Origin: an uncultured Ignatzschineria sp.
GTDB taxonomy: Bacteria; Pseudomonadota; Gammaproteobacteria; Cardiobacteriales; Wohlfahrtiimonadaceae
Assembly: GCA_945639195.1 (NCBI GenBank)
Contig: CALZEE010000003.1
Span: forward strand, 62,001-126,000
DNA: 64,000 bases
Direction: 5' to 3'
The position numbers and the translations under genes were made by a program. This document shows, piece after piece, positions 38,914-48,474 of this stretch. The notes beneath the pieces were generated by a model. It had not been told where the DNA came from, did no database searches, and saw only the letters and a program-made list of their open reading frames with translations. Each line of letters opens with the position of its first letter. Within the stretch, counting starts at the first letter, position 1.

Positions 38914-38961
38914 TTTTCCACCTTTCCAAAGAGACTTATTCTTTAATCCAATATCGAAATA

Positions 38962-38970
38962 ATTATAGCA
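38962..38970 (-). promoter_or_regulatory. Extended -10 promoter of the Pcm-like gene
   Basis: TGCTATAAT on the minus strand, about 50 bases upstream of the chosen ATG. The -35 is poor, as often with extended -10 promoters. Confidence 0.4.
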
Positions 38971-39016
38971 TGATACCACCATTCGAAAATTCGTTGAAAT
39001 TATTAAACAACAACAC

Positions 39017-39045
39017 TTGCAAGCCTATCCGGGAAAATCTAAACT
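39017..39045 (+). promoter_or_regulatory. Possible glyA promoter
   Basis: TTGCAA (39017-39022), 17-base spacer, TAAACT (39040-39045), 45 bases before the glyA ATG. Confidence 0.4.
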
Positions 39046-39090
39046 AGGAGCGCACCACATCTTTTGTTCTTAACCTCTAAGGAATGATTC

Positions 39091-40335
39091 ATGTTTAAAA
39101 ATACCTCTCTCAAAGACTTCGACCCCGCCCTTTTTGAAGCAGTTGAGCAAGAAAACAAACGCCAACACGACCATATTGAACTCATCGCATCAGAAAATTA
39201 CTGTTCACCACTCGTGATGGAACTCCAAGGTTCACAATTAACGAACAAATATGCAGAAGGTTACCCTGGTAAACGTTACTACGGTGGCTGTGAATTTGTT
39301 GATATTGCAGAAGATTTAGCGATTGAACGTGCGAAAAAACTTTTCGGCGCGACTTATGCAAACGTTCAACCACACTCAGGTTCACAAGCAAATGGTGCGG
39401 TTTACTTAGCACTCTTAAATGCCGGCGATACGGTTTTAGGCATGAGCCTTGATCACGGTGGTCATTTAACACATGGCGCTAAAGTGAACTTCTCTGGCCG
39501 TACTTACAATGCCGTACATTATGGCGTTGATGATAATGGCTTAATTGATTATGACGAAGTAGAAAGACTTGCGCTCGAGCATAAACCAAAAATGATCGTT
39601 GCGGGCTTCTCTGCATACTCAAAAACTTTAGACTTCAAACGTTTCCGTGAAATTGCAGATAAAGTGGGTGCTTACCTCTTTACTGACGTTGCACACGTTG
39701 CAGGTTTAATCGTTACAGGACTCTATCCTAACCCGATCGAATATGCTGACGTTGTTACCACAACTACGCATAAAACACTTCGTGGTCCACGTGGTGGTTT
39801 AATCCTTACGAATAAAGTTGAGCTTGAGAAAAAACTCAACTCAGCAATCTTCCCAGGAATCCAAGGTGGTCCTTTAATGCATGTTATCGCAGCTAAAGCG
39901 GTAGCATTCTTAGAAGCGCTTCAGCCTGAATTCACGGAATACCAAAAACAAGTGATCGCAAATGCCAAAACAATGGCACGCGTTTTCCAATCACGTGGTT
40001 ACAAAATCGTTTCTAACGGAACGGATAACCACTTGATGCTCGTTGACCTTATCGATCGTGGTTTAACCGGTAAGCAAGCAGACGAAGCATTAGGCCGTGC
40101 AAACATCACTGTGAACAAAAACTCAGTGCCTAATGATCCACAATCACCATTTGTAACATCAGGTATCCGTATTGGAACACCTGCAATTACAACGCGTGGA
40201 TTTAAAGAAGCACAATGTGATCTTCTTGCAAACTGGATTTGTGACATCTTAGATAATATCGACGATGAAGAGATCACAACACGCGTTGCAAGCAACGTTG
40301 TGGGTCTTTGCAACAAGTTCCCGGTATATCCATAG
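39091..40335 (+). CDS. glyA: serine hydroxymethyltransferase
   Basis: 414 residues. Fold-type I PLP enzyme with [34 protein letters not shown] and the PLP-lysine motif [15 protein letters not shown]. Interconverts serine and glycine while charging tetrahydrofolate; source of one-carbon units used by fmt. AAGGAATG precedes the ATG; single gene with own terminator. Confidence 0.97.
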   Translation: MFKNTSLKDFDPALFEAVEQENKRQHDHIELIASENYCSPLVMELQGSQLTNKYAEGYPGKRYYGGCEFVDIAEDLAIERAKKLFGATYANVQPHSGSQANGAVYLALLNAGDTVLGMSLDHGGHLTHGAKVNFSGRTYNAVHYGVDDNGLIDYDEVERLALEHKPKMIVAGFSAYSKTLDFKRFREIADKVGAYLFTDVAHVAGLIVTGLYPNPIEYADVVTTTTHKTLRGPRGGLILTNKVELEKKLNSAIFPGIQGGPLMHVIAAKAVAFLEALQPEFTEYQKQVIANAKTMARVFQSRGYKIVSNGTDNHLMLVDLIDRGLTGKQADEALGRANITVNKNSVPNDPQSPFVTSGIRIGTPAITTRGFKEAQCDLLANWICDILDNIDDEEITTRVASNVVGLCNKFPVYP

Positions 40336-40385
40336 GTTTAGACCTAGATTGATTATAATCTAACGATATAACCACAAAAATATTG

Positions 40386-40419
40386 ACCGCTGATGCTTAT
40401 GGCTTCAGCGGTTTTTTTA
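40386..40419 (+). terminator. Rho-independent terminator of glyA
   Basis: Stem ACCGCTGA (40386-40393) / TCAGCGGT (40405-40412) followed by seven T. Confidence 0.9.
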
Positions 40420-40490
40420 CGTCTAAAAATCATAGTCCATCATTATTTTATTGATCTATAAGCATAAAATAATAATCTCCTATAATTTAC

Positions 40491-40519
40491 TTGACCATCC
40501 AGATTTTAAAAGATAACGT
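40491..40519 (+). promoter_or_regulatory. Possible promoter of the AhpD-like/flavoenzyme/ABC operon
   Basis: TTGACC (40491-40496), 17-base spacer, TAACGT (40514-40519). A short palindrome AACAT-AC-ATGTT (40539-40550) follows and may be an operator. Confidence 0.35.
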
Positions 40520-40581
40520 TAATACATATAGTATATAAAACATACATGTTTAGAATGTTATAATTTATCAGGAAGGTTATC

Positions 40582-41129
40582 ATGACAAGAATTACAATCC
40601 ACACCCTAAACTCTGCACCGCAAGAAACTAAGGCTCGCATTGAATCTGTAGAAAAAATACCGGATTCATACCTAATTTGATAGGCGTACTATCCAATGCA
40701 CCTGCCGCTCTAGAAATGTACCAAGAGGTCGGGAAAATTAATGCAAGAACTAGCTTAACGACAGCAGAAATTGAAGTCATACAGATTACTGCCGCTAAAG
40801 TAAATGAGTGTGCTTTTTGTGTTGCCGGTCATACAAAAGTTTCTGTATCCAAAAAACTATTCTCAGAAGAGGTTTTAACTGCCATTAGATCTGTTAAAGA
40901 CTTTGAAGAATGGGATAAAAAACTAAATGCTCTAGCACGTTATACGATTGCAGTAATGACAAACAAAGGCGCTATAACAGATGAGGAACTACAACAATTT
41001 TTTAACGCTGGATACAACGAACAGCAAGCAATTGAGGTTGTTTTAGGTATTGCTCTAGCAACACTTTGCAATTACACCAACAACTTAGCAAAAACAGATA
41101 TTAATCCTGAACTACAAGCTTTTGCTTAA
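40582..41129 (+). pseudogene. AhpD-like carboxymuconolactone decarboxylase family protein, frameshifted in a poly-A run
   Basis: A strong start (GGAAGG then ATG at 40582) opens a frame that runs 32 residues and stops at 40680. The family sequence continues in the next frame from GFIPNLIGVLSNAPAALEMY to 41129. Adding one A to the A6 run at 40652-40657 would join the two parts into a 182-residue protein with the natural reading VEKNTGFIPNL. The second part carries the redox motif ECAFCVAGH (CxxC plus His) of AhpD-type peroxidase-related enzymes. So the gene is broken by a one-base deletion in a homopolymer, is read by slippage, or the sequence has an error. First gene of an operon with a flavoenzyme, rubredoxin and ABC importer. 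Confidence 0.8.
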
Positions 41130-41149
41130 TTTCCAGTGGAGAAGTTTTT

Positions 41150-42241
41150 ATGCAACGTACAGAATTACTACAAAATGTCGTGAATCTCACCACAAAAAAA
41201 TTACAACCACTCGTCACAAAAATAGATCAAGAAGGCCTCTATCCTAAAAAATACTTACAAAATTTAGGGGCGCTAGGAGGCTTTTCTGCACTTGGAGAAG
41301 TACAGGATGGCGGGTCAGACTTGGGACTTGATACCCAAATTGAGATTATTCAAAGCATAGGAAAAGTGTGTGGCTCAACAGCTTTTTCCGTTTGGTGCCA
41401 AAGTGCCTGCGCGTGGTATCTTCATAAAAGTAGTCGCCCAGCTGTTAGGAAAAAGTACTTAAAAGATGTTCTACAAGGGACAGTCTTAGCAGGTACTGGT
41501 ATGTCAAACACCATAAAGCATCTTTCAAAGATAGAAAAACATTTACTTCAAGCAAAAAAAACAGACCGTGGATATATCATCAACGGGGTTCTTCCATGGG
41601 TTTCAAATATTGGAATAGATCATGTTTGGGCTGCGACTGCGAAAATTAGCGATTCAGAATTTATTATGTTTATGGTTAATGGACAAACTGAAGGTATCCA
41701 GCTCAACAAATGCCCTCAATTTTGCGCATTAGAAGGGACTAATACATTTGCAATACGTTTTACTGATGTCGTAATTCAAGAAGATGACCTTTTAGCTGAC
41801 CCGACAGAATTCAATGATTATATTCAATCTATCAAACCAGGTTTTATATTATTACAAATAGGGATAGGTGCAGGAATAATCGAAGGCTGTATCCAAATTA
41901 TGGAAGAAAGCAATATTTTAACCGAGCATGTTAATTGCTATCTAGATTCCACAAATATCTCTACCAAAAACAACCTCAATCAACTTCTTACTAAAACATT
42001 AGAGCTGGCGAGGTCAATAGATAATACAACAGAGATGCTTCCGATATTAGAAACTCGCTTAAGTGCATCCGAGCTTTCACTTGAGGCAGCACAATCTGCG
42101 GCACTTCATGCCGGCGCGAAAGGTTATTTAATGCGCCATGCCGCACAACGAAGATCTCGAGAAGCCCTTTTCGTCGCTATTGTTACCCCTGCAATTAAAC
42201 ATTTAAGACAAGATATTCATCATTTACGTCTTAGTCAATAA
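41150..42241 (+). CDS. acyl-CoA-dehydrogenase-fold flavoenzyme (SfnC/DszC-like monooxygenase candidate)
   Basis: 363 residues. Helical N-terminal domain, middle beta domain (GTGMSNTIKH, GYIINGVLPWVSNI) and C-terminal helical bundle (SALHAGAKGYLMRHAAQRRSREA) as in the acyl-CoA dehydrogenase superfamily. The catalytic glutamate region is not conserved, and the neighbours are rubredoxin and an NrtA/SsuA-type importer rather than beta-oxidation genes. Members in such settings are often flavin-dependent monooxygenases/desulfurisation enzymes. GGAG is eight bases before the ATG. Substrate unknown; a role in oxidising the imported compound is inference. Confidence 0.75.
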   Translation: MQRTELLQNVVNLTTKKLQPLVTKIDQEGLYPKKYLQNLGALGGFSALGEVQDGGSDLGLDTQIEIIQSIGKVCGSTAFSVWCQSACAWYLHKSSRPAVRKKYLKDVLQGTVLAGTGMSNTIKHLSKIEKHLLQAKKTDRGYIINGVLPWVSNIGIDHVWAATAKISDSEFIMFMVNGQTEGIQLNKCPQFCALEGTNTFAIRFTDVVIQEDDLLADPTEFNDYIQSIKPGFILLQIGIGAGIIEGCIQIMEESNILTEHVNCYLDSTNISTKNNLNQLLTKTLELARSIDNTTEMLPILETRLSASELSLEAAQSAALHAGAKGYLMRHAAQRRSREALFVAIVTPAIKHLRQDIHHLRLSQ

Positions 42242-42270
42242 CATAACTTATATAACAAGGACTCTAACTT

Positions 42271-42435
42271 ATGGCTCGCTATATCTGTGATATCTGTGGT
42301 TGGATTTATGATGAAAGTTTAGGAGATGAAGAGCACGGTTTTCCTGCGGGAATGGCTTTTGAGGATATTCCTGATACATGGGAATGCCCTGATTGTGGTG
42401 TCAGAAAAACAGACTTTACTCGCTTACCTGATTAA
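42271..42435 (+). CDS. rubredoxin
   Basis: 54-residue iron protein, too small for routine ORF lists. It starts MARYICDICGWIYDESLGDE. The four iron ligands are in two CxxC knuckles at C6/C9 and C39/C42 (CPDCG), and the FEDIPDTWECPDC segment is diagnostic. One-electron carrier, cytoplasmic; its position between the flavoenzyme and the ABC genes suggests it feeds electrons to that enzyme. Ribosome binding site ACAAGGAC. Confidence 0.95.
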   Translation: MARYICDICGWIYDESLGDEEHGFPAGMAFEDIPDTWECPDCGVRKTDFTRLPD

Positions 42436-42448
42436 AGGATCGTCGACA

Positions 42449-43249
42449 ATGATTTTACAAGCACATGATATTAATCTTAGTTACCAACAAAAAGATGGCT
42501 CTCATCACAGAATATTAGAAGGCTTTAATTTATCCTTAAAAGAGGGAGAATTAGTCACAATATTAGGTCCTAGTGGTGTTGGAAAGTCTTCACTACTAAG
42601 AGTATTAGCAGGATTACAAACACCCGAAAGTGGTACAGTTCAGCTTTTCAACCAAAAAATCACTCAACCACATCCCTCTTTAGCATTTGTATTTCAGGAT
42701 CCCTCTCTCCTCCCCTGGCGCACCGTTTATCAAAATATTGAATTTGGCTTAAAATTTAAAAAGCAAAGACCCATTTCGAAAAAAGAGGCTCATGACGCTA
42801 TTCTAAAAATTTTAGAAGAGGTCGAGTTAGAAAAAGCGATTAATCAATACCCTCATGAATTGTCTGGGGGAATGGCTCAGCGAGTTTCTCTTGCCAGAGC
42901 ACTCGTGAGAAAACCTAAAATTATTCTATTAGATGAACCCTTTAGTGCTCTCGATAAAATATCCCGCTCACAGATGCAACAATTACTCTCATCACTGATA
43001 CATAAACATAAGACCTCTGCAATATTGGTCACCCATGACATTGATGAAGCTTTATTAATATCCAAAAGAATCATTTTAGTCGGAAAAACGCCAGGAGAGA
43101 TTATTGGGCAATGGCACCTCCCTCTACAAACGGGAAATGAGGAAGAAATTTTACTTAAATTACATGCCCAAAAAGTCGAGATTCTCTCTGCAATGCAACT
43201 TGCTAAAAATGCAAAATCTGCGTTTGAAACGATCGATTACTTTATCTAA
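42449..43249 (+). CDS. ABC importer ATP-binding protein (nitrate/sulfonate/taurine type)
   Basis: 266 residues from the ATG at 42449 (AAAGGA nine bases before); the open frame to 42326 lies inside the rubredoxin gene and is not used. Walker A GPSGVGKSS, VFQDPSLLPWRTV, signature LSGGMAQRVSLARAL, Walker B IILLDEPFSALD, THDIDEALL. Closest in pattern to SsuB/TauB/NrtD ATPases. Works with the two following genes. Confidence 0.88.
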   Translation: MILQAHDINLSYQQKDGSHHRILEGFNLSLKEGELVTILGPSGVGKSSLLRVLAGLQTPESGTVQLFNQKITQPHPSLAFVFQDPSLLPWRTVYQNIEFGLKFKKQRPISKKEAHDAILKILEEVELEKAINQYPHELSGGMAQRVSLARALVRKPKIILLDEPFSALDKISRSQMQQLLSSLIHKHKTSAILVTHDIDEALLISKRIILVGKTPGEIIGQWHLPLQTGNEEEILLKLHAQKVEILSAMQLAKNAKSAFETIDYFI

Positions 43250-43264
43250 TAGGAGATAATACTC

Positions 43265-44440
43265 ATGTTTTCAACTCGTCGTGACTTTCTTAAACTCACT
43301 AGCTTATTTGCATTATCTGGTAGTCTTCCGCTGCTTCAGGCATGTAGTGAAAACTTTGCAAAAAACCCTAATGCTCCTTTACGAATTGGATATTTACCAA
43401 TTACTGATGCAACCCCTTTACTTGTAGCCATTGATAAAGGCCTATTTAAAAAACGGGGAATTGAAATTGAAAAACCCGTACTATTTCGTAGCTGGGCGCA
43501 ATTAGTAGAAGCCTTTATCAGTGGCCAGGTAAATGTCATCCACATATTATCACCTATGGCAATATGGCTACGCTACGGCAGTAATTCCCCTGCAAAAATT
43601 GTTATGTGGAATCACATGGCAGGTTCAGCACTGACAGTTTTACCAGATATAGAGACGATTAATGACTTAGGGGGGAAAACTATCGCAATTCCCTTCTGGT
43701 ACTCTATTCATAATATTGTGCTGCAACATATTCTTCGAGAAAATAATCTCACTATTACTGAAAAGAATCCTCGCTCTAAGCATGAAGTTAGACTAGTTGT
43801 AATGGCTCCCTCTGATATGATCTCTGCGCTAGCAACCAAGAGCATATCTGGTTTTATTGTGGCAGAGCCCTTTAACGCTATTGCTGAAGAGAAAAAAATT
43901 GGGAAAGTCCTTCGGTTCAGTGCTGATATATGGAAAGATCATGCTTGCTGCGTAACGCTTATGCATCAACATGATTTAGATAATCGCCCCCTCTGGTCTG
44001 AAAAAATCGTCGATGCATTAGTCGAAGCCCAACTATGGACTAATAATAATCGTTCAGAAACAGCCTTGCTCTTATCAAAGCAAGGATCACATAAATTTAT
44101 GCCTCATGACCCAAATATTCTACTAAAAATTTTAGATCCGCCTCAAACTAGCTGGCAGAGCTATGTTGACTCAGGCGTTATAAAACATCCTGAATGGCAA
44201 CAAAATCGAATTGACTTTCAACCATACCCTTACTCTAGTTATCTAGAAACATTATTAATCATGTTACAAAAAACACATATGGCAGGTATCAACTCATTTC
44301 TAATGCAACTAGAGGCTTCTCAAGTCGCTCAAGAGCTTACTGATGTGCGTTTTGTTAAAAAAGCTTTGCTTCAACAAAATGCTTTAAAAAAGTTTAATAT
44401 TCCCACATCATTCTCTCGCAAAGAGATTATTTTGGTCTAG
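43265..44440 (+). CDS. ABC importer substrate-binding lipoprotein with Tat-like signal (NrtA/SsuA/TauA type)
   Basis: 391 residues. N terminus STRRDFLKL is a twin-arginine motif (R5-R6), followed by a hydrophobic stretch and the lipobox LLQAC with C27, so a Tat-exported, lipid-anchored binding protein is likely. Mature part APLRIGYLPITDATPLLVAIDKGLFKKRGIEIE is the NMT1/NrtA-like fold. Ligand candidates are sulfonates, nitrate/cyanate, or vitamin precursors; none can be chosen from the sequence. AGGAG precedes the ATG. Confidence 0.83.
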   Translation: MFSTRRDFLKLTSLFALSGSLPLLQACSENFAKNPNAPLRIGYLPITDATPLLVAIDKGLFKKRGIEIEKPVLFRSWAQLVEAFISGQVNVIHILSPMAIWLRYGSNSPAKIVMWNHMAGSALTVLPDIETINDLGGKTIAIPFWYSIHNIVLQHILRENNLTITEKNPRSKHEVRLVVMAPSDMISALATKSISGFIVAEPFNAIAEEKKIGKVLRFSADIWKDHACCVTLMHQHDLDNRPLWSEKIVDALVEAQLWTNNNRSETALLLSKQGSHKFMPHDPNILLKILDPPQTSWQSYVDSGVIKHPEWQQNRIDFQPYPYSSYLETLLIMLQKTHMAGINSFLMQLEASQVAQELTDVRFVKKALLQQNALKKFNIPTSFSRKEIILV

Positions 44441-44455
44441 CACAGAGAGGTCATT

Positions 44456-45202
44456 ATGAATCAAAAAAATATTCTGCTAAATCTGCTAGGCCTTATTATA
44501 TTACTCCTAGCATGGTCATGGGGTGCAAAACTGCTCTCATACTCAATTCCGTTAGCAAAACTACTTTCCCCAATACCAACCTTTCAACACCTTTATATGC
44601 TACTAAGTGAAAATCTTCTCTCTGAGCATATTTTAGCAAGCCTTATTCGTGTTATCGTTAGCCTAGTATTCGCCTTAGCAATCGGTATTCCTATAGGCTT
44701 GCTAATTGGTCGATATCAAACTTTAGAAATGACAAGCAGCGGTGCATTTCAATTGCTAAGAATGATTTCTCCTCTTTCTTGGATGCCGATAGTCATCATG
44801 ATATTTGGTATTGGTAATTCCCCTATTTTTTTCCTTCTAACTTTTGCTGCTATTTGGCCTATTATTCTCAGCACGATTTCAGGTGTCAAAGGAATTGATC
44901 CGCAATGGCTACAACTTGGAAAATCCTTAAGCGCAACACGAATGGAAATGCTGAAATATATTATTTTCCCCGCAATATTTAGCGCAATATTAAGCGGTCT
45001 TCGTCTTGCGATCGGGGTCGTATGGATTATTCTTGTTCCCTGTGAAATGCTCGGCGTTAATGAAGGCTTGGGGTATTTTATCTTAGATACCAGAGATAGA
45101 TTGGCTTATTCTGAACTCATGGCAGGAATACTCCTAATCGGGATTATTGGCTGGACACTTGATAGCATCGCTCGTTCCCTTCAACGCCACTATCCTAGAT
45201 AA
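44456..45202 (+). CDS. ABC importer permease (SsuC/TauC/NrtB type)
   Basis: 248 residues, about six membrane helices. The loop GVKGIDPQWLQLGKSLSATRMEMLKYIIFPAI is the EAA motif that docks the ATPase. Homodimeric channel for the importer of this operon; last clear gene of the unit. AGAGAGG is the ribosome binding site. Confidence 0.87.
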   Translation: MNQKNILLNLLGLIILLLAWSWGAKLLSYSIPLAKLLSPIPTFQHLYMLLSENLLSEHILASLIRVIVSLVFALAIGIPIGLLIGRYQTLEMTSSGAFQLLRMISPLSWMPIVIMIFGIGNSPIFFLLTFAAIWPIILSTISGVKGIDPQWLQLGKSLSATRMEMLKYIIFPAIFSAILSGLRLAIGVVWIILVPCEMLGVNEGLGYFILDTRDRLAYSELMAGILLIGIIGWTLDSIARSLQRHYPR

Positions 45203-45368
45203 GTTTCTATCTAAATTAGAATATGACTCTTTGTTATCGCAATTCTCATTATTCTTAAAAGGATTTGTGGTCTTATCATATAACTTCGTTAATAATGCTC
45301 ATTACCCTTATATTAGTCACCCATTTAATATGCATTTAAAACGAAAGCATTGCCCTTTGAGATTCCTA

Positions 45369-45956
45369 ATGAAACTATGTCGTAATCTGATGATATTAGG
45401 AATCCTTACTTTTATACTTATTCTTACAATTGGTAACGGCATTATCTATTATCAAAATCAACAATTTTCGCCCGATAAAAATGCCGATACTATTATCATC
45501 CTAGGTGCGCACATTGAAGGAAATCCTCTAAGACCCAGCTTAATGCTGCAATATCGCTTAGATGCCGCTTTTCGTTATTGGCAAACAAATCCTAATAGCA
45601 TCATCATCACCACCGGCGGTAAAACCGTTGGCTTACCCCAAAGTGAGGCTGAAGTGATGGCACAATACCTCATCAAACGGGGCGTGCCTAAATGCGCAAT
45701 CTTGCGGGAAGAAAATTCAACACGTACCGCGCATCAGTTTACCGGTGCTATGACACTTAGAGATATCCATAATGTCGTGATTGTCACCAATGATTTTCAT
45801 CTTCCAAGATCCATCATGCTCGCACAACGCTCTGGCCTGAATGCTGTCTCTGGCATCGGCGCCCAAACACCTCAAGACCTCGGCTCAAAAACCACTGCGT
45901 TTATTCGAGAACCGCTTGCGCTCTTAAACTCTTGGTTGTTTGATTGGCCTAAATAA
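45369..45956 (+). CDS. YdcF/SanA/ElyC-like DUF218 membrane-anchored protein
   Basis: 195 residues from the ATG at 45369 (TTTGAG about eight bases before); ATGs at 45330 and further upstream are in frame but lack a ribosome binding site. An N-terminal membrane anchor (about 5-27) is followed by the DUF218 domain: ADTIIILGAHIEGNPLRPS, YWQTNPNSIIITTGGK, SEAEVMAQYLIKRGVP, EENSTRTAHQ, VVIVTNDFHLPRS. Members affect envelope barrier and lipid carrier recycling. Its link to the ABC operon upstream is only positional. Confidence 0.82.
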   Translation: MKLCRNLMILGILTFILILTIGNGIIYYQNQQFSPDKNADTIIILGAHIEGNPLRPSLMLQYRLDAAFRYWQTNPNSIIITTGGKTVGLPQSEAEVMAQYLIKRGVPKCAILREENSTRTAHQFTGAMTLRDIHNVVIVTNDFHLPRSIMLAQRSGLNAVSGIGAQTPQDLGSKTTAFIREPLALLNSWLFDWPK

Positions 45957-45979
45957 AATACTCAAAAAGATTACCAACA

Positions 45980-46007
45980 AAAAAGGTCTCCTCAACGAGG
46001 AAACCTT
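45980..46007 (-). terminator. Terminator of dbpA
   Basis: In the minus-strand RNA the arms AAGGTTTCCTC / GAGGAGACCTT pair over 11 positions with one U-G wobble, 3-base loop, followed by U. Confidence 0.75.
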
Positions 46008-46045
46008 CTCTGACAATCTTCGGTTATAAACGATCGATTATAAAT

Positions 46046-47449
46046 TTATTCCACAATACGCGCGCGGCATCTAAGGCCTTTTAAGGTGCCATTCCAGATT
46101 TGGTCAACCGCGGCTTCTCCGCTCTCTCTTGTGACTGCAACATAAGCATTCATTGGGAAGAGCGTGATTTTACCAACATCGCCACCGCTCAAGCCGCCAC
46201 GAATACCTGTTTTAGCCGTTAATGCCCCCAGAATATCGCCGGCACTAATTTTGGATTTACGACCTTCGTTAATCTCAATCGTTACCATCGGCGCAACAAG
46301 TGTCACTGGTTTCACGCCTTCAAGCGTTTTCTCAGAGATTTGCGGGATTTTGATATCCATATAGTCTTCGATCTCTTGCAAGCGATGTTGCTTAGTCGCG
46401 AGATTTAAACTTATCGCCATTCCTGTTTTTCCTGCACGTCCTGTACGACCAATACGGTGAACATAGACTTCTGCATCGAAGGGGAGATCAAAGTTAATCA
46501 CCATCGATAAATCTTCGATATCAAGTCCTCGCGCAGCAACATCCGTTGCGACTAATACACGGCAACTATGGTTACTAAAACGCAATAAAACACGATCTCG
46601 ATCACGCTGCTCTAGATCACCATGTAATGCTAAAGTATCGATTCCTTGCTTAATCAAATATGCGTCAAGATCAATACAGGCTTGTATCGTGTTACAAAAC
46701 ACTACCGTTGATTCTGGCTGATAACGGAAGAGTAGGCGCGATACGACTAACTCTTTATCTCGGCCATCTTCTAATAAAATTACTGACTGATCAATTTTCG
46801 GTGCTTCACTCTTCTCTTCTTCAACTTTCACCATTACCGGTTTATTTTGAATGCGGCGGCTTACTGATTGTATATTTGCCGGGAAAGTCGCTGAGAATAG
46901 TAATGTTTGACGTTTATTCGGTGCAAAATTAATGATCGCATCCATCTCTTCAGCAAAGCCCATATCTAGCATACGGTCGGCTTCATCAAGAACTAAAACG
47001 CGTAGATGATCTAGATTCAATGTTTGACGCTCAAGATGATCTAACAATCTTCCCGGCGTTCCTACGGCAATATGCGGCGCATGCTGCCCCATAGCGTGAA
47101 TCTGTCTTTTAATCGGTACACCACCGCAGATACTCGATATTTTTAAATTAGGAATATAGCGTGCTAAACGGCGAAGCTCTTTACTCACCTGATCAGCAAG
47201 CTCTCGCGTTGGGCAGATCACAAGGCTTTGTGTTGTAAAGCGCGTCACATCAATTGCCTCAAGGAGACCGATACCAAAAGCCGCAGTTTTACCACTTCCG
47301 GTTTTAGCCTGCCCCACAAGGTCTTGGCCCTTTAAGATCGCTGGCAATGCCGCAGCTTGAATCGGCGTCATCGCGTTATAGCCTAAATCTTTTAGGTTTA
47401 ACAATTGTGCTTTAGGGAGGGAAAGTTCAGAAAATTTTTGGATAGACAC
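46046..47449 (-). CDS. dbpA: ATP-dependent RNA helicase DbpA
   Basis: 467 residues. DEAD-box core with Q motif, AKTGSGKT, DEAD in LVLDEADRMLDMGF, SAT and HRIGRTGR. The C-terminal DbpA RNA-binding (RRM-like) domain (about 390-467, GDVGKITLFPMNAYVAV) targets hairpin 92 of 23S rRNA. Acts in 50S assembly. Ends LRCRARIVE. Single gene with its own terminator. Confidence 0.95.
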   Translation of the reverse strand: MSIQKFSELSLPKAQLLNLKDLGYNAMTPIQAAALPAILKGQDLVGQAKTGSGKTAAFGIGLLEAIDVTRFTTQSLVICPTRELADQVSKELRRLARYIPNLKISSICGGVPIKRQIHAMGQHAPHIAVGTPGRLLDHLERQTLNLDHLRVLVLDEADRMLDMGFAEEMDAIINFAPNKRQTLLFSATFPANIQSVSRRIQNKPVMVKVEEEKSEAPKIDQSVILLEDGRDKELVVSRLLFRYQPESTVVFCNTIQACIDLDAYLIKQGIDTLALHGDLEQRDRDRVLLRFSNHSCRVLVATDVAARGLDIEDLSMVINFDLPFDAEVYVHRIGRTGRAGKTGMAISLNLATKQHRLQEIEDYMDIKIPQISEKTLEGVKPVTLVAPMVTIEINEGRKSKISAGDILGALTAKTGIRGGLSGGDVGKITLFPMNAYVAVTRESGEAAVDQIWNGTLKGLRCRARIVE

Positions 47450-47568
47450 AGTAAGGTTCTCAAATAGGACAAAAGAAAGAGGACTTACTGTCAGGAAAGC
47501 TTCCTATATTCAATAAGTCCTCGCTAAATCATACGCTATTTTGGGATAAATTTCGATAAGGGATTAGA

Positions 47569-48474
47569 TCAGATATTACTAAATCGTCTTTTGACGACCC
47601 AATAAGTAAAGACTGTTATCGCTAAAAGTCCTAATATCCCTAAAAAAATCATCACTGATTGCGACATCCCTTCAAGCTGATAAGAGTATTCTGCTAGAAC
47701 ATACATAAACAAATAAGAGAATAGTATCCCCCAAAAAACCAACTCACGCGCAGTGGTAAAAGCTGCACGAATATGAAGTTGATTCAAAGCAATACTTTTT
47801 GAAAAAACGATAATAAATAGAGATACCGCCATAGGAATTATCATCAAGAATAAAAGATATTCCACGCCACTAAACTGCCACATTGGAGCGATATAGAACT
47901 CTACTAAAAATAACAAAGGAGAAACTAATGACACAATAGCGACTAAAAAGGCAAATATCGAGAACATATTGCTGAACCGCCAATATATTCGGTTCGTTGG
48001 TAATTCGCCCTGATAGGTATCTAAATGTTGATAAAATAACTTCACGACGTACCACAACCCTAAAGGTAAAATCACCATAAATACTAAAGGTAAGAAAGGT
48101 TGTAATAACATTAAGAGAAAGTAATTAGCAGGATTTCGATCGATAACTGGAAAAACTATTGCACCTAATAATGCAAAAAGTGCAATTTGAATCAACGTTA
48201 GGCAAACTGTAAATACAATATTCCTTCCCGTAAAGACCGTTATTCGATACCGATAAAAAATCATCATAAGCAATCCCACACAGGGGATATAAGCGATAAT
48301 AGTAGAACCTAAAAACATTCCGATAGCTAATAATTGGTTCACAATATCAACATCTTCCTGTAGGTACAAAAATAGACCTAAAACTGAAAGTAGATAAATC
48401 AACGATAAGACCAAGACATGTAACACAGGAAGCTTATAGAGCGTGAAAGCCTTATGTGTTTTCGAGATATTCAT
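47569..48474 (-). CDS. Unknown multi-pass membrane protein
   Basis: 301 residues that I do not recognise. About eight hydrophobic segments (roughly 18-38, 47-73, 86-108, 117-148, 168-194, 203-228, 244-262, 273-293), few charged loops, an internal motif YQHLDTYQGELPTNRIYWRF, and a basic C terminus (KRRFSNI). AAGGAT ten bases before the ATG is a good ribosome binding site. Upstream, 50 bases from the start, is a 10-bp palindrome. Neighbours dbpA and metQ do not suggest a role. No enzymatic motif seen. Confidence 0.65.
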   Translation of the reverse strand: MNISKTHKAFTLYKLPVLHVLVLSLIYLLSVLGLFLYLQEDVDIVNQLLAIGMFLGSTIIAYIPCVGLLMMIFYRYRITVFTGRNIVFTVCLTLIQIALFALLGAIVFPVIDRNPANYFLLMLLQPFLPLVFMVILPLGLWYVVKLFYQHLDTYQGELPTNRIYWRFSNMFSIFAFLVAIVSLVSPLLFLVEFYIAPMWQFSGVEYLLFLMIIPMAVSLFIIVFSKSIALNQLHIRAAFTTARELVFWGILFSYLFMYVLAEYSYQLEGMSQSVMIFLGILGLLAITVFTYWVVKRRFSNI

